The position numbers were made by a program, and so were the translations under genes. This document shows positions 1 through 7,852 of a stretch of DNA of 64,000 nt, in pieces; position 1 is the first letter of the stretch; each line of letters begins with the position of its first letter. Origin of the DNA: Acidiflorens sp963847715 (lineage in GTDB: Bacteria; Acidobacteriota; Terriglobia; Terriglobales; Acidobacteriaceae). The notes under the pieces were generated by a model. The model had not been told where the DNA came from and ran no database searches. It saw only the letters and a program-made list of their open reading frames with translations. Where the stretch lies: NCBI GenBank assembly GCA_963847715.1, contig CAWKAZ010000001.1:1-64000 (forward strand). The letters run 5' to 3'.

Positions 1-10
1 GACCCCGACC

Positions 11-47
11 GGGTTCTGAGTGAATTCGCCTGATAGCGCCAGTTGAC
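11..47 (+). repeat. REP-like intergenic repeat, copy A (right half)
   Basis: The stretch carries TGAGTGAATTCGCC followed by TGATAGCGCCAGTTGAC. It matches the right half of the palindromic repeat seen at 6707-6777 and, interrupted, at 3588-3640 and 5273-5290. The left half, if present, would lie outside the window. It is intergenic. Confidence 0.6.
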
Positions 48-106
48 GTTAGCTTCTGGTTTCCCTGCACTTCCGGATCTTGAGTAACCGAAATCTCTTG
101 TCCTGT

Positions 107-1255
107 TCAGGGCTTGAGAGGAGGTGAATCGCTGGCTCTCTCGGCGAGTGGCCGGGCGTAGCGCACCAGAGACGTCAAGAATTTTCCTGGTTCCTCTGTC
201 ATCGGCAGATGTGCCGAGTTCTCGAACCAGACAAAATGCTTCGAGGGCGCTTTCACTTTCTTAAACCATTCGGCCGCAACCTGCGCGTTGACGTCGAAGT
301 CGTAGCGCCCAGCGAAGACGATCAGAGGGCACCTCAGTTCTTTAATTTCCGTGAGATCGAGGCTGAGAAGCTTCGCGAGCAGGTAAGACTCAGAAAAATC
401 GTTGCCGTCCCAGATATGACGTATCTCATCGTCCGTGTAGTCGGGCGACAGTAAGGTCAAATCGCTCTCACTGGAGTTACTCCGGCGGTGGGCCATAACG
501 CCACCGTAGAAATCCACCCACCTGCGCTGCGTGTAGATGTTCTTGAGAGGCGCTGGGTGACCAGGCGCAAAGTAAGGGGCGACCGATTCGAGTTGCTGCA
601 CAGCCTCTGAGTTTCCCGCTTGGCGGGCGGCATCGATGGCGAAAGACCAACCGCGGCGTTCGCTCTCCGGTCCGTCGGTCACCTGGCCGACTCCAATGTA
701 TGCGTACAGCCAGTCGGGATGGAGCCTGGCTAATTCCAGACCCAGATAACTGCCCCAGGAATGGCCAATCACGAAGATCTTTTGTTTGCCCAGTTCCTTG
801 CGAATCCATGTCGTCATCTCTTCAGCATCAGCAACCATGCGCTCCAGGGTCATGGTCGGGCCGATCGTGGCTGGGTCATTGAGCAAATACGTTTTTCCCG
901 CTCCCCGCTGGTCCCATTGCACCACCGTGAAGTATTCTTCCCATCCACGGGTGAACCACCAGCTCATGGGCATGGAGACGTAACCGGGTCCGCCGTGGAT
1001 CAGCAACAGCACGGGGTTGCGCTTGTCCGCTCCTCGTATCGAGACCCACTGCTCTATCCCGCCGATCCGAACCTTCTCCAGGCGCTCGACACCATCGGGC
1101 GTCACAATCTTGCGCGCATCGGCTATGATCCGGGTCGCTTTATCCCGGCTGAACGGCTTCCGCGTCGGCTCATCCGCTGCAGAGCCCAGAACAGTGAGAA
1201 CCGCGAGAAGCGAGACCAAATTGCGGACAGTCCCACACGTGAGGGTAATGGTCAT
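107..1255 (-). CDS. secreted alpha/beta-fold hydrolase (peptidase S33 / proline iminopeptidase-like)
   Basis: A 382-residue alpha/beta hydrolase. An N-terminal hydrophobic stretch (about residues 10-25, ending LGSA-ADEP) looks like a Sec signal peptide, so export is inferred. Family hallmarks are visible: the oxyanion-region HGGPG at 87-91, DQRGAG at 115-120, the nucleophile elbow GHSWGS with Ser166, a candidate acid at Asp319 in GRYDFD, and a candidate His349 in NSAHLP. HGGPG plus GxSWG is typical of the S33 proline iminopeptidase/epoxide-hydrolase-like group, but the substrate cannot be read from sequence. The start is the ATG at 1255; no strong ribosome binding site is visible. It stands alone: the IS remnant lies upstream and a REP-like repeat lies downstream, so it is probably monocistronic. 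Confidence 0.85.
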   Translation of the reverse strand: MTITLTCGTVRNLVSLLAVLTVLGSAADEPTRKPFSRDKATRIIADARKIVTPDGVERLEKVRIGGIEQWVSIRGADKRNPVLLLIHGGPGYVSMPMSWWFTRGWEEYFTVVQWDQRGAGKTYLLNDPATIGPTMTLERMVADAEEMTTWIRKELGKQKIFVIGHSWGSYLGLELARLHPDWLYAYIGVGQVTDGPESERRGWSFAIDAARQAGNSEAVQQLESVAPYFAPGHPAPLKNIYTQRRWVDFYGGVMAHRRSNSSESDLTLLSPDYTDDEIRHIWDGNDFSESYLLAKLLSLDLTEIKELRCPLIVFAGRYDFDVNAQVAAEWFKKVKAPSKHFVWFENSAHLPMTEEPGKFLTSLVRYARPLAERASDSPPLKP

Positions 1256-1381
1256 TAACGTACTTTACAACGGCTTGCACCTGACTGCTAAACGATAACC
1301 GAGCACGGGCGATAGCTGTTGAAACATCCCGATGGCACTCATCGTCATCTCGCTTCACGTACTCCCACAAGAGAGGAACAC

Positions 1382-2078
1382 CTGTTTCAGGCGCGCTACT
1401 TGCGGATAACTCTGCTCCGCCATCTTTTCGATCCGTTCATTGCACTCGACAATGCGCTCACTCAACGTCTCGATTCCCGCCAGCAACGGCTCCGATGCCG
1501 CTTGCAGTTCTGGACTCAGTCCTTCCGCTTTCTCCGGATTCATATTGCGCACGTTGCACCCGCGCAGACGTTCGCCGTAACTTTTGGCCAGTCCGCGCAC
1601 TGTGTTCACCAGCGCCGTTCGTGCCCGCACCAGTCCCGCTCGCGCTCGGATCACGGTCAGATCCGCTTGCGCCTTCGCGCTCCGGTGCTTCACCGGACAC
1701 AACAGCTTGGGATCAATCCGGGCCAGCCGCGCCAGGGTCTGACGCATCCAGCCGGTCGTCTTTCTTTCGACTCTCCCCAATCAACCGCACGGCGCGCGCA
1801 TGCGCCACGATCACTTCGTGTCCTAACTCGCTCAACAACCGACTTACCCACGGCGAGTGCATTCCCGTTTCCAGCGCGATGCGGCAGCGCGGCATCGCTG
1901 CAAAACATTCGCCCATGGCTTTCGGAGTCGTGCTCACTCGCTGCTCCAGCACGACGCTGCCCGCTTCGTCCAGCACGCAATACCAGCTCGAACGATCGCC
2001 CAGGTCCAATCCAATCGTCAGCTTCTGCTCGGAAATATTCCTACTCTGCTTCGTCTTTACGGTGCTAACCTTCTTCAT
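1382..2078 (-). pseudogene. decayed IS110-family transposase (frameshifted, C-terminally truncated)
   Basis: Two overlapping frames together match the transposase at 3928-5031. The frame starting at 2078 (MKKVSTV, GLDLGDRSSWY) carries the N-terminal RuvC-like DEDD domain as far as RKKDDRLDA. The match then continues in another frame (QTLARLARIDP) to LKQ near 1382. Comparing the DNA with the intact copy shows one extra base near 1740, where GTCTGACGCATCC replaces GTCTGTGCATCC. The C-terminal Transposase_20 domain is missing. A strong AAGGAG-like ribosome binding site still precedes the ATG. The right end of the element survives to about 2170 and shares GACCGGCCTTCTCAT with the intact copy. It is a non-functional remnant, clearly diverged from the second copy. 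Confidence 0.85.
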
Positions 2079-2254
2079 TGCCGGTCTCCTTTATCTCTTG
2101 TGCCTTGAGCACGTCGATAACTTGGGAGCCTACAGCATCCCGTCGGAGACCGGCCTTCTCATCCCATCTGATTTCGTCAACTATCTCGCTCTCTAGATTT
2201 CTTGGAACAATATATCGCGGCTTATCACGCTAATGTGGACGCTTCACAACCGTC

Positions 2255-3469
2255 CTACGGGGTCACTCTGAACACAACGCCGTTTCCGCTCGACCCACCT
2301 TGCCAGGTCGTGCCGTAGAGGTTGCCAGTGCTGTCTAGAATAAGCCTGCTAAGCGGATGGCTTCCATTCGTGCCGGTGAAGTGCCAAAGAATCTTCTCTG
2401 TGTATAGACCTTTGCCGAGCGGGGGGGCCGCTAGCTCGAAAACAGTCCCATCGTCGGACGTGCCGCCACCGAGTTCCGTGGTGCCGTAAATGTTCCCGGC
2501 TTTATCGAAAACAAGCCCCGCGTCGGGTGTGTTGCCATCCGTCTTGTAGCCCTTAAAGGAGTAGAGACGCTTCTCCGTCCATCCATTTCCGCCACGGGTC
2601 AGCTTGTAAACGGTGCCGACGTTGTAGGCGCCGCCAGCCAATGTCGTACCGTAAAGGTTTCCAGCCTGATCGAGTACGGGAGTGCCTTGAGGATCGACGC
2701 CGTCTCTCACATAACCAGGAAAGGCGTAGATCACACTCGAATTCCAGCCGTCGTGGCCGTTCGGTGATAACTCGAAAACGGTTGAAGACGTGACGCCGAA
2801 GATGTTTCCTCCGGCGTCCATCGTCAAACCAGCTATCGTGATGGACCCGCTGGGAGTCGGAGTGTAAATTACTTTCTTCGTCCAGCTGTCGTGTCCGTTC
2901 GGCGACAGCTCGAAAACGGTTTCATGCTCTCCGTTGCTCTCGGCGGTGGTGCCGTAGAGATTCCCTTTTGGGTCCATGATCAGACCGTTCACCGGACAGG
3001 CACCATCGGTTCCGCCCGCGAAGCTGTACAAGACCCTTTCCTTCCAGCTTGTTGCCATGTAACTTAATTCGAACACCACGCCGTATCCATTCGCGCCGCC
3101 ATAACAGGTTGTTCCGTAAAGGTCTCCCGCACTGTCGAATATCAAGTACGCGAAATATGGCTGCGCTCCGTCCGCCCCGCCGGTGAAGCTGTAGAGCACG
3201 GCCTCATCCCAACCTCCATTGCGGTTCGGTGAAAGCTCATATACTGTTCCGGCGTTTTCCGGGCCTCCGTAATAAGTCATCCCAAAGAGGTTGCCAGAAC
3301 CGTCGGAAGTAAGGCCTGAGAAGGGCTGGATGGGATTGGGGAGGCTAGTGAAGTTGTAGAGCACAGTTTCAGTTTGGGCGTGCGCTGGACAAGCGGCGAT
3401 CAGCAGTAGCGCTGAGAGCACAATTAGGGCGGAGGCGCCAAAAGTTCCAAGTTGACGTTTTCGGGCCAT
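2255..3469 (-). CDS. secreted GloVer-repeat (Gloeo_Verruco tandem repeat) protein
   Basis: A 404-residue protein with an N-terminal signal peptide (hydrophobic ALIVLSALLLIAA, probable cleavage after AHA). It is followed by seven tandem units of about 50 residues with the pattern LYGTT-x-GG-x-GTVFEL plus VLYSFTGG, the signature of the GloVer (TIGR03803) repeat common in acidobacterial and verrucomicrobial exported proteins. The repeats probably form a beta-propeller-like fold; the function is unknown. An ATG 12 codons upstream is possible, but the ATG at 3469 is preceded by GGAG at good spacing, so that start is chosen. There is no C-terminal sorting signal. The gene lies between two IS110-family copies that could have mobilised the region. 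Confidence 0.85.
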   Translation of the reverse strand: MARKRQLGTFGASALIVLSALLLIAACPAHAQTETVLYNFTSLPNPIQPFSGLTSDGSGNLFGMTYYGGPENAGTVYELSPNRNGGWDEAVLYSFTGGADGAQPYFAYLIFDSAGDLYGTTCYGGANGYGVVFELSYMATSWKERVLYSFAGGTDGACPVNGLIMDPKGNLYGTTAESNGEHETVFELSPNGHDSWTKKVIYTPTPSGSITIAGLTMDAGGNIFGVTSSTVFELSPNGHDGWNSSVIYAFPGYVRDGVDPQGTPVLDQAGNLYGTTLAGGAYNVGTVYKLTRGGNGWTEKRLYSFKGYKTDGNTPDAGLVFDKAGNIYGTTELGGGTSDDGTVFELAAPPLGKGLYTEKILWHFTGTNGSHPLSRLILDSTGNLYGTTWQGGSSGNGVVFRVTP

Positions 3470-3587
3470 TGGAATTCTCCAGACTAAAACGTTTCCGTTT
3501 AGCATTCACCATTGTTCTCCCCTTCCGAGAGCGCGTCAATGTGAAGAAGTTTTCATTACCGCCGGGGAGTTTGTGCTGGTTGTTGTA

Positions 3588-3640
3588 ACATCCCGATTTC
3601 ACTCACGACGCGGCCCTGTGGGGTTCTGAGTGAAATCGCC
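3588..3640 (+). repeat. REP-like palindrome, copy B, left part (interrupted by IS insertion)
   Basis: ACATCCCGATTTCACTCA and GGGTTCTGAGTGAAATCGCC form two arms, GATTTCACTCA and TGAGTGAAATC, around a loop of about 20 bases. The sequence that normally follows (TGATAGCGACAGTTGAC) is found instead at 5276-5290, beyond the IS element and a short inverted-repeat element. Confidence 0.7.
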
Positions 3641-3659
3641 TTCCATGAGAAGGCCGGTC

Positions 3660-3927
3660 GGAGTCAAGTTGATTCTTCACTGGTTGCATTGAGCAAGGTT
3701 TTCTTCTCCCGCCGAGTGGCCACTGTCGCCATGCTTCCATCCGCACTCTCGAGGAGCGATTTGTTTCGCTCGGTGCACGTTGGGCGTTCTCGGTTCAGCC
3801 GGTGCTGCCATCTGTTTGGCGCCCTGTAGTTCTGCTCTCGGAGAGGGGAACCTGGGCCAGGCGATTGACGCAGTCACCGGAACTCGGCTTTGGGCTTTTG
3901 CTTTTCCTTTCGCTGAAGGTTTTGTTT
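3660..3927 (-). ncRNA. candidate bridge RNA (seekRNA) region of the IS1111-like element
   Basis: This is the long non-coding segment between the transposase stop codon and the downstream inverted repeat, where IS1111-group elements are known to encode their guide RNA. On the transposase-sense strand it contains AATCGCCTG (complement of 3858-3866). The same nine bases span the reconstructed insertion point of the REP target. It also contains GCGACAGT (complement of 3722-3729), which matches the other side of the REP consensus. I did not fold the RNA; the assignment rests on position and these short matches. Confidence 0.4.
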
Positions 3928-5031
3928 TTACGCAGCTGCGGCTACGGTCGTTCGGCTGCTGTTGTGCAACGGTTCGTACACTTCTCCACTCACCCACAGG
4001 TGATGCAGCAACACCGCTAGCTTTCTCGCGGTCGCCACGATAGCTCGCTTCTTCCCGTTCCTTCCACCACGCTCGGCCAGTTTCAGGCCCCAGCGCCTGA
4101 GATCGCAGTCGATGCCGAATGGTCCCAGAATGTGTTGCGCTCCCTGCACCAGCAGCGTCCGCAGATACGGATCACCTTCCTTGCTGATGTGCATCTGCGG
4201 TTCGCTTTGCCCCGAGTTTCGTCGTCCCGGCTGCAGTCCCAGATAGCAGCCCACATCGCGGCTCTTGCGGAAGCGATGCGGATCTTCGAGTGTCAGCAGG
4301 AACGTCAGCGCGATCAACGTGCCTACACCCTTGATCTGCTTTAGCAGCGTCACCTGAGGATAACTCTGCTGTGCCAGGTTCTCGATGCGCTCGTTGTATT
4401 CGCGTATCTGCTCACTGAGCACTTCAATGCCGGACAGCAGCGGCTCCAGCGCGCTTTGCAGTTCCGGGCTCAGGCCTTCGGCTTTCTCCGGATTCATATT
4501 CCGCACGTTGCATCCCCGCAGTCGCTCGCCGTAGCTCTTGGCCAGTCCACGAGCTGTGTTGACCAGCGCCGTCCGCGCTCGCACCAGCCCGGCTCGTGCC
4601 CGGATCATCATGAGATCGGCTTGTGCCTGCGCGCTGCGATGCTTCACCGGACTCAGCAACTCCGGATCGATCCGGGCCAACCGCGCCAGCGTCTGTGCAT
4701 CCAGCCGATCGTCTTTCTTGCGGCTCTCCCCGATCAAGCGCACCTTGCGCGCATTCGCCACGATTACTTCATGCCCCAGTTCGCTAAGCAAGCGGCTGAT
4801 CCAGGGCGAATGCGTCCCGATTTCCAGCGCGATCCGACTGTGTGGCATCGCGGCGAAGACTTCCTCCAACGCCTTCACATTCGTACGGACTCGCTGCTCC
4901 ACCTGTATCTGCCCGCACTCGTCCAGCACGCAGTACCAGCTATTGCGATCTCCCAGATCCAATCCAACGGTCAGTTTCTGCTGCGAGATTTTCTTGCTCG
5001 GCTTTGCCGCTACGGTGCTAACCTTCTTCAT
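3928..5031 (-). CDS. IS110-family (IS1111-like) transposase
   Basis: A 367-residue DEDD transposase/recombinase. The N-terminal RuvC-like domain (about 15-170) shows GLDLGDRNSWY, EIGTHSPW and KKDDRLDAQTLA, giving the acidic residues expected of DEDD_Tnp_IS110. A helical linker follows, then the C-terminal Transposase_20 domain from about residue 230 (IKGVGTLIALTF, CYLGLQPGRRNSGQ). The open frame extends much further upstream, but the ATG at 5031 is preceded by AAGGAG with good spacing and matches the start of the remnant copy, so that start is chosen. No frameshift or stop is seen, so it is probably functional. In this family the protein acts with an RNA guide to excise and insert the element. 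Confidence 0.9.
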   Translation of the reverse strand: MKKVSTVAAKPSKKISQQKLTVGLDLGDRNSWYCVLDECGQIQVEQRVRTNVKALEEVFAAMPHSRIALEIGTHSPWISRLLSELGHEVIVANARKVRLIGESRKKDDRLDAQTLARLARIDPELLSPVKHRSAQAQADLMMIRARAGLVRARTALVNTARGLAKSYGERLRGCNVRNMNPEKAEGLSPELQSALEPLLSGIEVLSEQIREYNERIENLAQQSYPQVTLLKQIKGVGTLIALTFLLTLEDPHRFRKSRDVGCYLGLQPGRRNSGQSEPQMHISKEGDPYLRTLLVQGAQHILGPFGIDCDLRRWGLKLAERGGRNGKKRAIVATARKLAVLLHHLWVSGEVYEPLHNSSRTTVAAAA

Positions 5032-5124
5032 TGCCGGTCTCCTTTTTATCTGTGCCTTGAGCACGTCGATAACTTGGGAGCGTACACCGCATCCCGTCCG
5101 GAGACCGGCCTTCTCATCCCATCT

Positions 5125-5272
5125 GTGGCTGTTGAAAAACTCCCTTTTCGTCTCAAACAGCTGGAATTGAGGGGATAGAAAATGTCTACCCAACCCGAGC
5201 AGATCGATTGTGGGGCTTCCTGACGCGATTTTATTTTGTGATTTTTGCGGGTCGGAGTTTTTCAACAGCCAC
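5125..5272. repeat. 148-bp MITE-like element with 18-bp perfect terminal inverted repeats
   Basis: GTGGCTGTTGAAAAACTC at 5125-5142 and its exact complement at 5255-5272 bound a 112-base AT-rich interior without an ORF. Short size, perfect terminal repeats and no coding capacity fit a miniature inverted-repeat element mobilised in trans by a DDE transposase. It abuts the right end of the IS1111-like element. No convincing target duplication is visible. Confidence 0.6.
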
Positions 5273-5290
5273 GCCTGATTACAACAGTTG
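5273..5290 (+). repeat. REP-like palindrome, copy B, right part
   Basis: GCCTGATTACAACAGTTG corresponds to the tail (GCCTGATTGCGACAGTTG) of copy C. It appears to be the displaced remainder of the repeat split at 3640. The following 5291-5465 is non-coding with nothing else recognised. Confidence 0.55.
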
Positions 5291-5465
5291 CCTGTCGGAT
5301 TGCCCGTGATGCTAACGAAATGAGTGGGCACAACTTCCGAGGAGCCGACTTCTGGCCAAAGAATAATTTCAGGGCGACTAACGACTCGCGTTTGAATGCA
5401 CGGAGATATTCGCGCTAAATGGCGTTTGACGCAGGTGGAAGGCGTCTTCGGCGACCCTTTAGGGA

Positions 5466-6647
5466 CTAGACATTTACAAAGATCCGCTGGCGGTACAGCA
5501 GCCATAACAAGACCCAGACAGTCACCACCGTCACGAGAGCAAAAATCAGAGAAGCGTTGGCCGGGCTGGCTATGTTCAGGAGTTGTCCGTTCAGGTACTG
5601 CTGCCAAGCGATCATTTTGCCGTCGGCACCTTGCGCGTGGCCATAGTACAACGGGGCCCACAGCAGTTCATCGAAGCAGAAGGCAATGATCGCATTCATC
5701 CCGAACACCAGGAATGGCATCGTCCATCGGCCGCGCCAGCCCCGTATTTCGATTATCCAATAAAGCAGTGCGAGAAAGATCAGTGCGAACCCGGCTGTGA
5801 ACACGACAAACGAACTCGTCCAGACATTTTTGTTGATCGGAAACCAACGATTCCAGAGCAGGCCCACGCCCATGCCGGTTGCGCCCGCCACCACCATCCC
5901 AACTGCTTTCGCTCGAGCGCCACGCTCGGACCGCAGCCACTGCCCCGTGAGCACTCCCAAGATCGCCGTGGCGATCGCGGGAATCGTGCTGAGGACGCCT
6001 TCCGGATCGTGGGTAGTGTTATAGAGTCGCCCGTTGAACAGTGCCCGATCGATCCAGTCCACGAGATTCTGATCCGGCGCGAGCACGGGAATGTCACGAC
6101 CCGGCAGACCCAATCCCGGCACCGGAACCAGCCGAATCAGCGCCCAATAGCCGAGAAGGCAAATAACCGCTGCAATAATCAAACCCCGGGTGTCAGTCCA
6201 CAGTAAAAGAAAGGTAGCCACCAGGTAACAGATCGCAATCCTCTGCACCACGCCTTCAATGCGCCAGCTTGCCAGGTGAAACTCCGGAAAGCCATTTAGA
6301 AATACGCCGAGGGCGAACAGAATCAAACATCTCTTCGCGGCATGCAATGCAATTCGCTGCCGAGTCTCGCCCCGCTTCAATCGTTTCGAAAGCGACATCA
6401 CAACTGAGATTCCCATCAGAAACACGAACGACGGAAAGATCAAATCCGCTGCAGTCCAACCGTTCCACTGCGCGTGCCGAATGGGCCAATAGGCGGCAGC
6501 CTCGTCTCCCGGATAGTCCACCAGGAGCATGCCCGCCACCGCTATGCCGCGAAAGACGTCCACGGACAACAGTCGGGAGGAAAGCTCGGGCGCCCTGTTC
6601 GCAGGTGCCCCGGAATCTCTAATGCTGTTGAGCCCGGCCGTCGTCAT
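5466..6647 (-). CDS. HGSNAT-like membrane acyltransferase (DUF5009 / heparan-alpha-glucosaminide N-acetyltransferase family)
   Basis: A polytopic membrane protein of 393 residues with about ten hydrophobic segments. The family signature is near the N-terminus: RLLSVDVFRGIAVAGM, then DLIFPSFVFLMG and RRC-like motifs, as in HGSNAT/YeiB-related proteins that transfer acetyl or acyl groups from CoA to sugars across the membrane. The acceptor in this organism is unknown, with cell-wall or exopolysaccharide sugars as candidates. The open frame begins at 6725, but that upstream part runs into a REP-like repeat, so the ATG at 6647 (GAGAA about nine bases upstream) is preferred. It is a single gene with non-coding DNA on both sides. 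Confidence 0.8.
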   Translation of the reverse strand: MTTAGLNSIRDSGAPANRAPELSSRLLSVDVFRGIAVAGMLLVDYPGDEAAAYWPIRHAQWNGWTAADLIFPSFVFLMGISVVMSLSKRLKRGETRQRIALHAAKRCLILFALGVFLNGFPEFHLASWRIEGVVQRIAICYLVATFLLLWTDTRGLIIAAVICLLGYWALIRLVPVPGLGLPGRDIPVLAPDQNLVDWIDRALFNGRLYNTTHDPEGVLSTIPAIATAILGVLTGQWLRSERGARAKAVGMVVAGATGMGVGLLWNRWFPINKNVWTSSFVVFTAGFALIFLALLYWIIEIRGWRGRWTMPFLVFGMNAIIAFCFDELLWAPLYYGHAQGADGKMIAWQQYLNGQLLNIASPANASLIFALVTVVTVWVLLWLLYRQRIFVNV

Positions 6648-6706
6648 CGAAGATTTTTCTCGTCGTGCAATCAAGCTTCCTAGTGTACAGGCAGCCCAAT
6701 TACGTG

Positions 6707-6777
6707 ACATCGCGACTTCACTCATTGGCCTGGCAGGGCGGGGGCGTGAGTGTTATCGCCTGATTGCGACAGTTGAC
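6707..6777 (+). repeat. REP-like palindrome, copy C (complete)
   Basis: ACATCGCGACTTCACTCA, a GC-rich loop, GTGAGTGTTATCGCC, then TGATTGCGACAGTTGAC. This is the most complete uninterrupted example of the repeat in the window. It sits between two divergently transcribed genes. Confidence 0.65.
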
Positions 6778-6873
6778 TCCTGACGACAAGACCTCCTGTT
6801 GCTAAAAACGGCTAACCTGTATGCTTATGCGGTTCGCGCAAAATTGACTAAGACTTCCAAAGGGAGATCTCCG

Positions 6874-7365
6874 ATGGCTTCGTTGTCGGATGCAAGAGTC
6901 AAGCAGTTGCTGGAACGCCGATATATCGCGTCCTTTGCTACACACAACCCAGATGGTTCAATCCATATCGTTGCTGTGTGGTTCTGGTTCGACGGCACCG
7001 ACATTTATGTTGCTACGGCTTCTCGGAGCCGCAAAGCTCGAAACCTTCAGACGAATCGGGAAGTGTCTCTGATGGTTGACTCTCGTGACCCCGCCGCGTC
7101 CTACGGCGTTACCGTCACGGGCAGCGCGCAAGTGCTTAGCGGTGAGTCATCTCACCGATGCAACACGGAGATTCATCGCAAGTACCTAAGCGAAGCCGCG
7201 TTAGCGGACCCGAAGGTGGGTCCAGTGTTTGCAGGATGGGATGACGTTACAGTCCGACTCGTACCGACTTCTGTAATCGTGTGGGATATGCGCGAGGCAG
7301 ATCAGCACGTCTTTGGCGGCTCATTTAAGAACAATCCCACATATCTGTTGCCGCTAGAGCGGTAA
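6874..7365 (+). CDS. pyridoxamine 5'-phosphate oxidase-fold (PPOX class) protein
   Basis: A 163-residue split-barrel flavin/F420-binding-type protein. The N-terminal half has the pattern of the family: LLERRYIASFATHNPDGSIHIVAVW, a DGTDIYVATASRSRKARNL strand-helix, and a following REVSLMVDSRD segment. Substrate and cofactor (FMN, F420 or heme) cannot be decided. The open frame starts at 6799, but the ATG at 6874 has GGGAG at about eight bases and fits the family start, so it is chosen. It is probably monocistronic, with the divergent acyltransferase upstream. Confidence 0.75.
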   Translation: MASLSDARVKQLLERRYIASFATHNPDGSIHIVAVWFWFDGTDIYVATASRSRKARNLQTNREVSLMVDSRDPAASYGVTVTGSAQVLSGESSHRCNTEIHRKYLSEAALADPKVGPVFAGWDDVTVRLVPTSVIVWDMREADQHVFGGSFKNNPTYLLPLER

Positions 7366-7852
7366 ATTGGCGATAAATCCCGATTTCACGGAACGAAGCC
7401 ACGTATATCGACTGGTGTCCATTGCGTGTCCCATTATCCAAAGACAGACTCATGCGAGCGAACTGGCACGGCCCCAGGCGAACGGGTGAAAGACTGAAGC
7501 TCGCGTCAGAATGCGCTCGCAGATAGCGTTCTCAGCAGAACCGTGCCACTACCAGCCCGCGGAGAAAGAGCAAGAACGCAGCCGAAATCATCACCAGCAA
7601 CTCGCGCTGGGGAGTCAACGATTCTTGAAACGACCGCGTTCCCGCGCTTCGGTGTCCGCGGCTGTCGTAAGCGTTTTGGCGGAGACGGCCAGGTGGACGC
7701 GAGGCAGGAACCATTGCCGCACCTCGCATCGATTAGGTTTCGGCCATGGAGCCGCTCGGCCCGTTGGATCGCATTCGCTCGATCGCTGCGATAGCCGCAA
7801 AACCTATGGCCGCTTCGTACTGTGACAGCTTCCGGCACCGCAGACCAGCTGG
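7366..7852. other. intergenic stretch, no supported gene; partial REP-like half
   Basis: About 490 bases without a credible gene. Several short overlapping frames occur on both strands, but none has a plausible start signal or family match. ATCCCGATTTCAC near 7378-7390 matches the left arm of the REP-like repeat. This stretch may contain the left border of the integrative island, but I could not find a copy of the tRNA-Val 3' end here by eye. Confidence 0.4.

Larger units (their letters stand above)
3642..5124 (-). mobile_element. IS110-family insertion sequence, IS1111-like group
   Basis: An apparently complete element of about 1.48 kb. Subterminal inverted repeats of 15 bp, ATGAGAAGGCCGGTC at 3645-3659 and its complement at 5103-5117, flank a DEDD transposase on the minus strand. 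The non-coding segment upstream of the transposase is short (about 86 bases) and the downstream segment is long (about 280 bases). Subterminal repeats plus a long downstream segment are the reported layout of the IS1111 group. A CT dinucleotide occurs at both borders (3640-3641 and 5123-5124), consistent with the core dinucleotide of this family. The exact ends are inferred from the comparison with the remnant ending near 2170. Confidence 0.75.

Noticed and set aside
3677..3997. Open frames across the IS non-coding segment (both strands)
   Set aside because: They overlap the candidate guide-RNA region and the transposase end, with no family resemblance or ribosome binding site.
5032..5661. 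N-terminal extension of the IS transposase to 577 residues
   Set aside because: The extra 210 residues cross the inverted repeat, the MITE-like element and the REP half; the ATG at 5031 has a strong ribosome binding site and matches the second copy.
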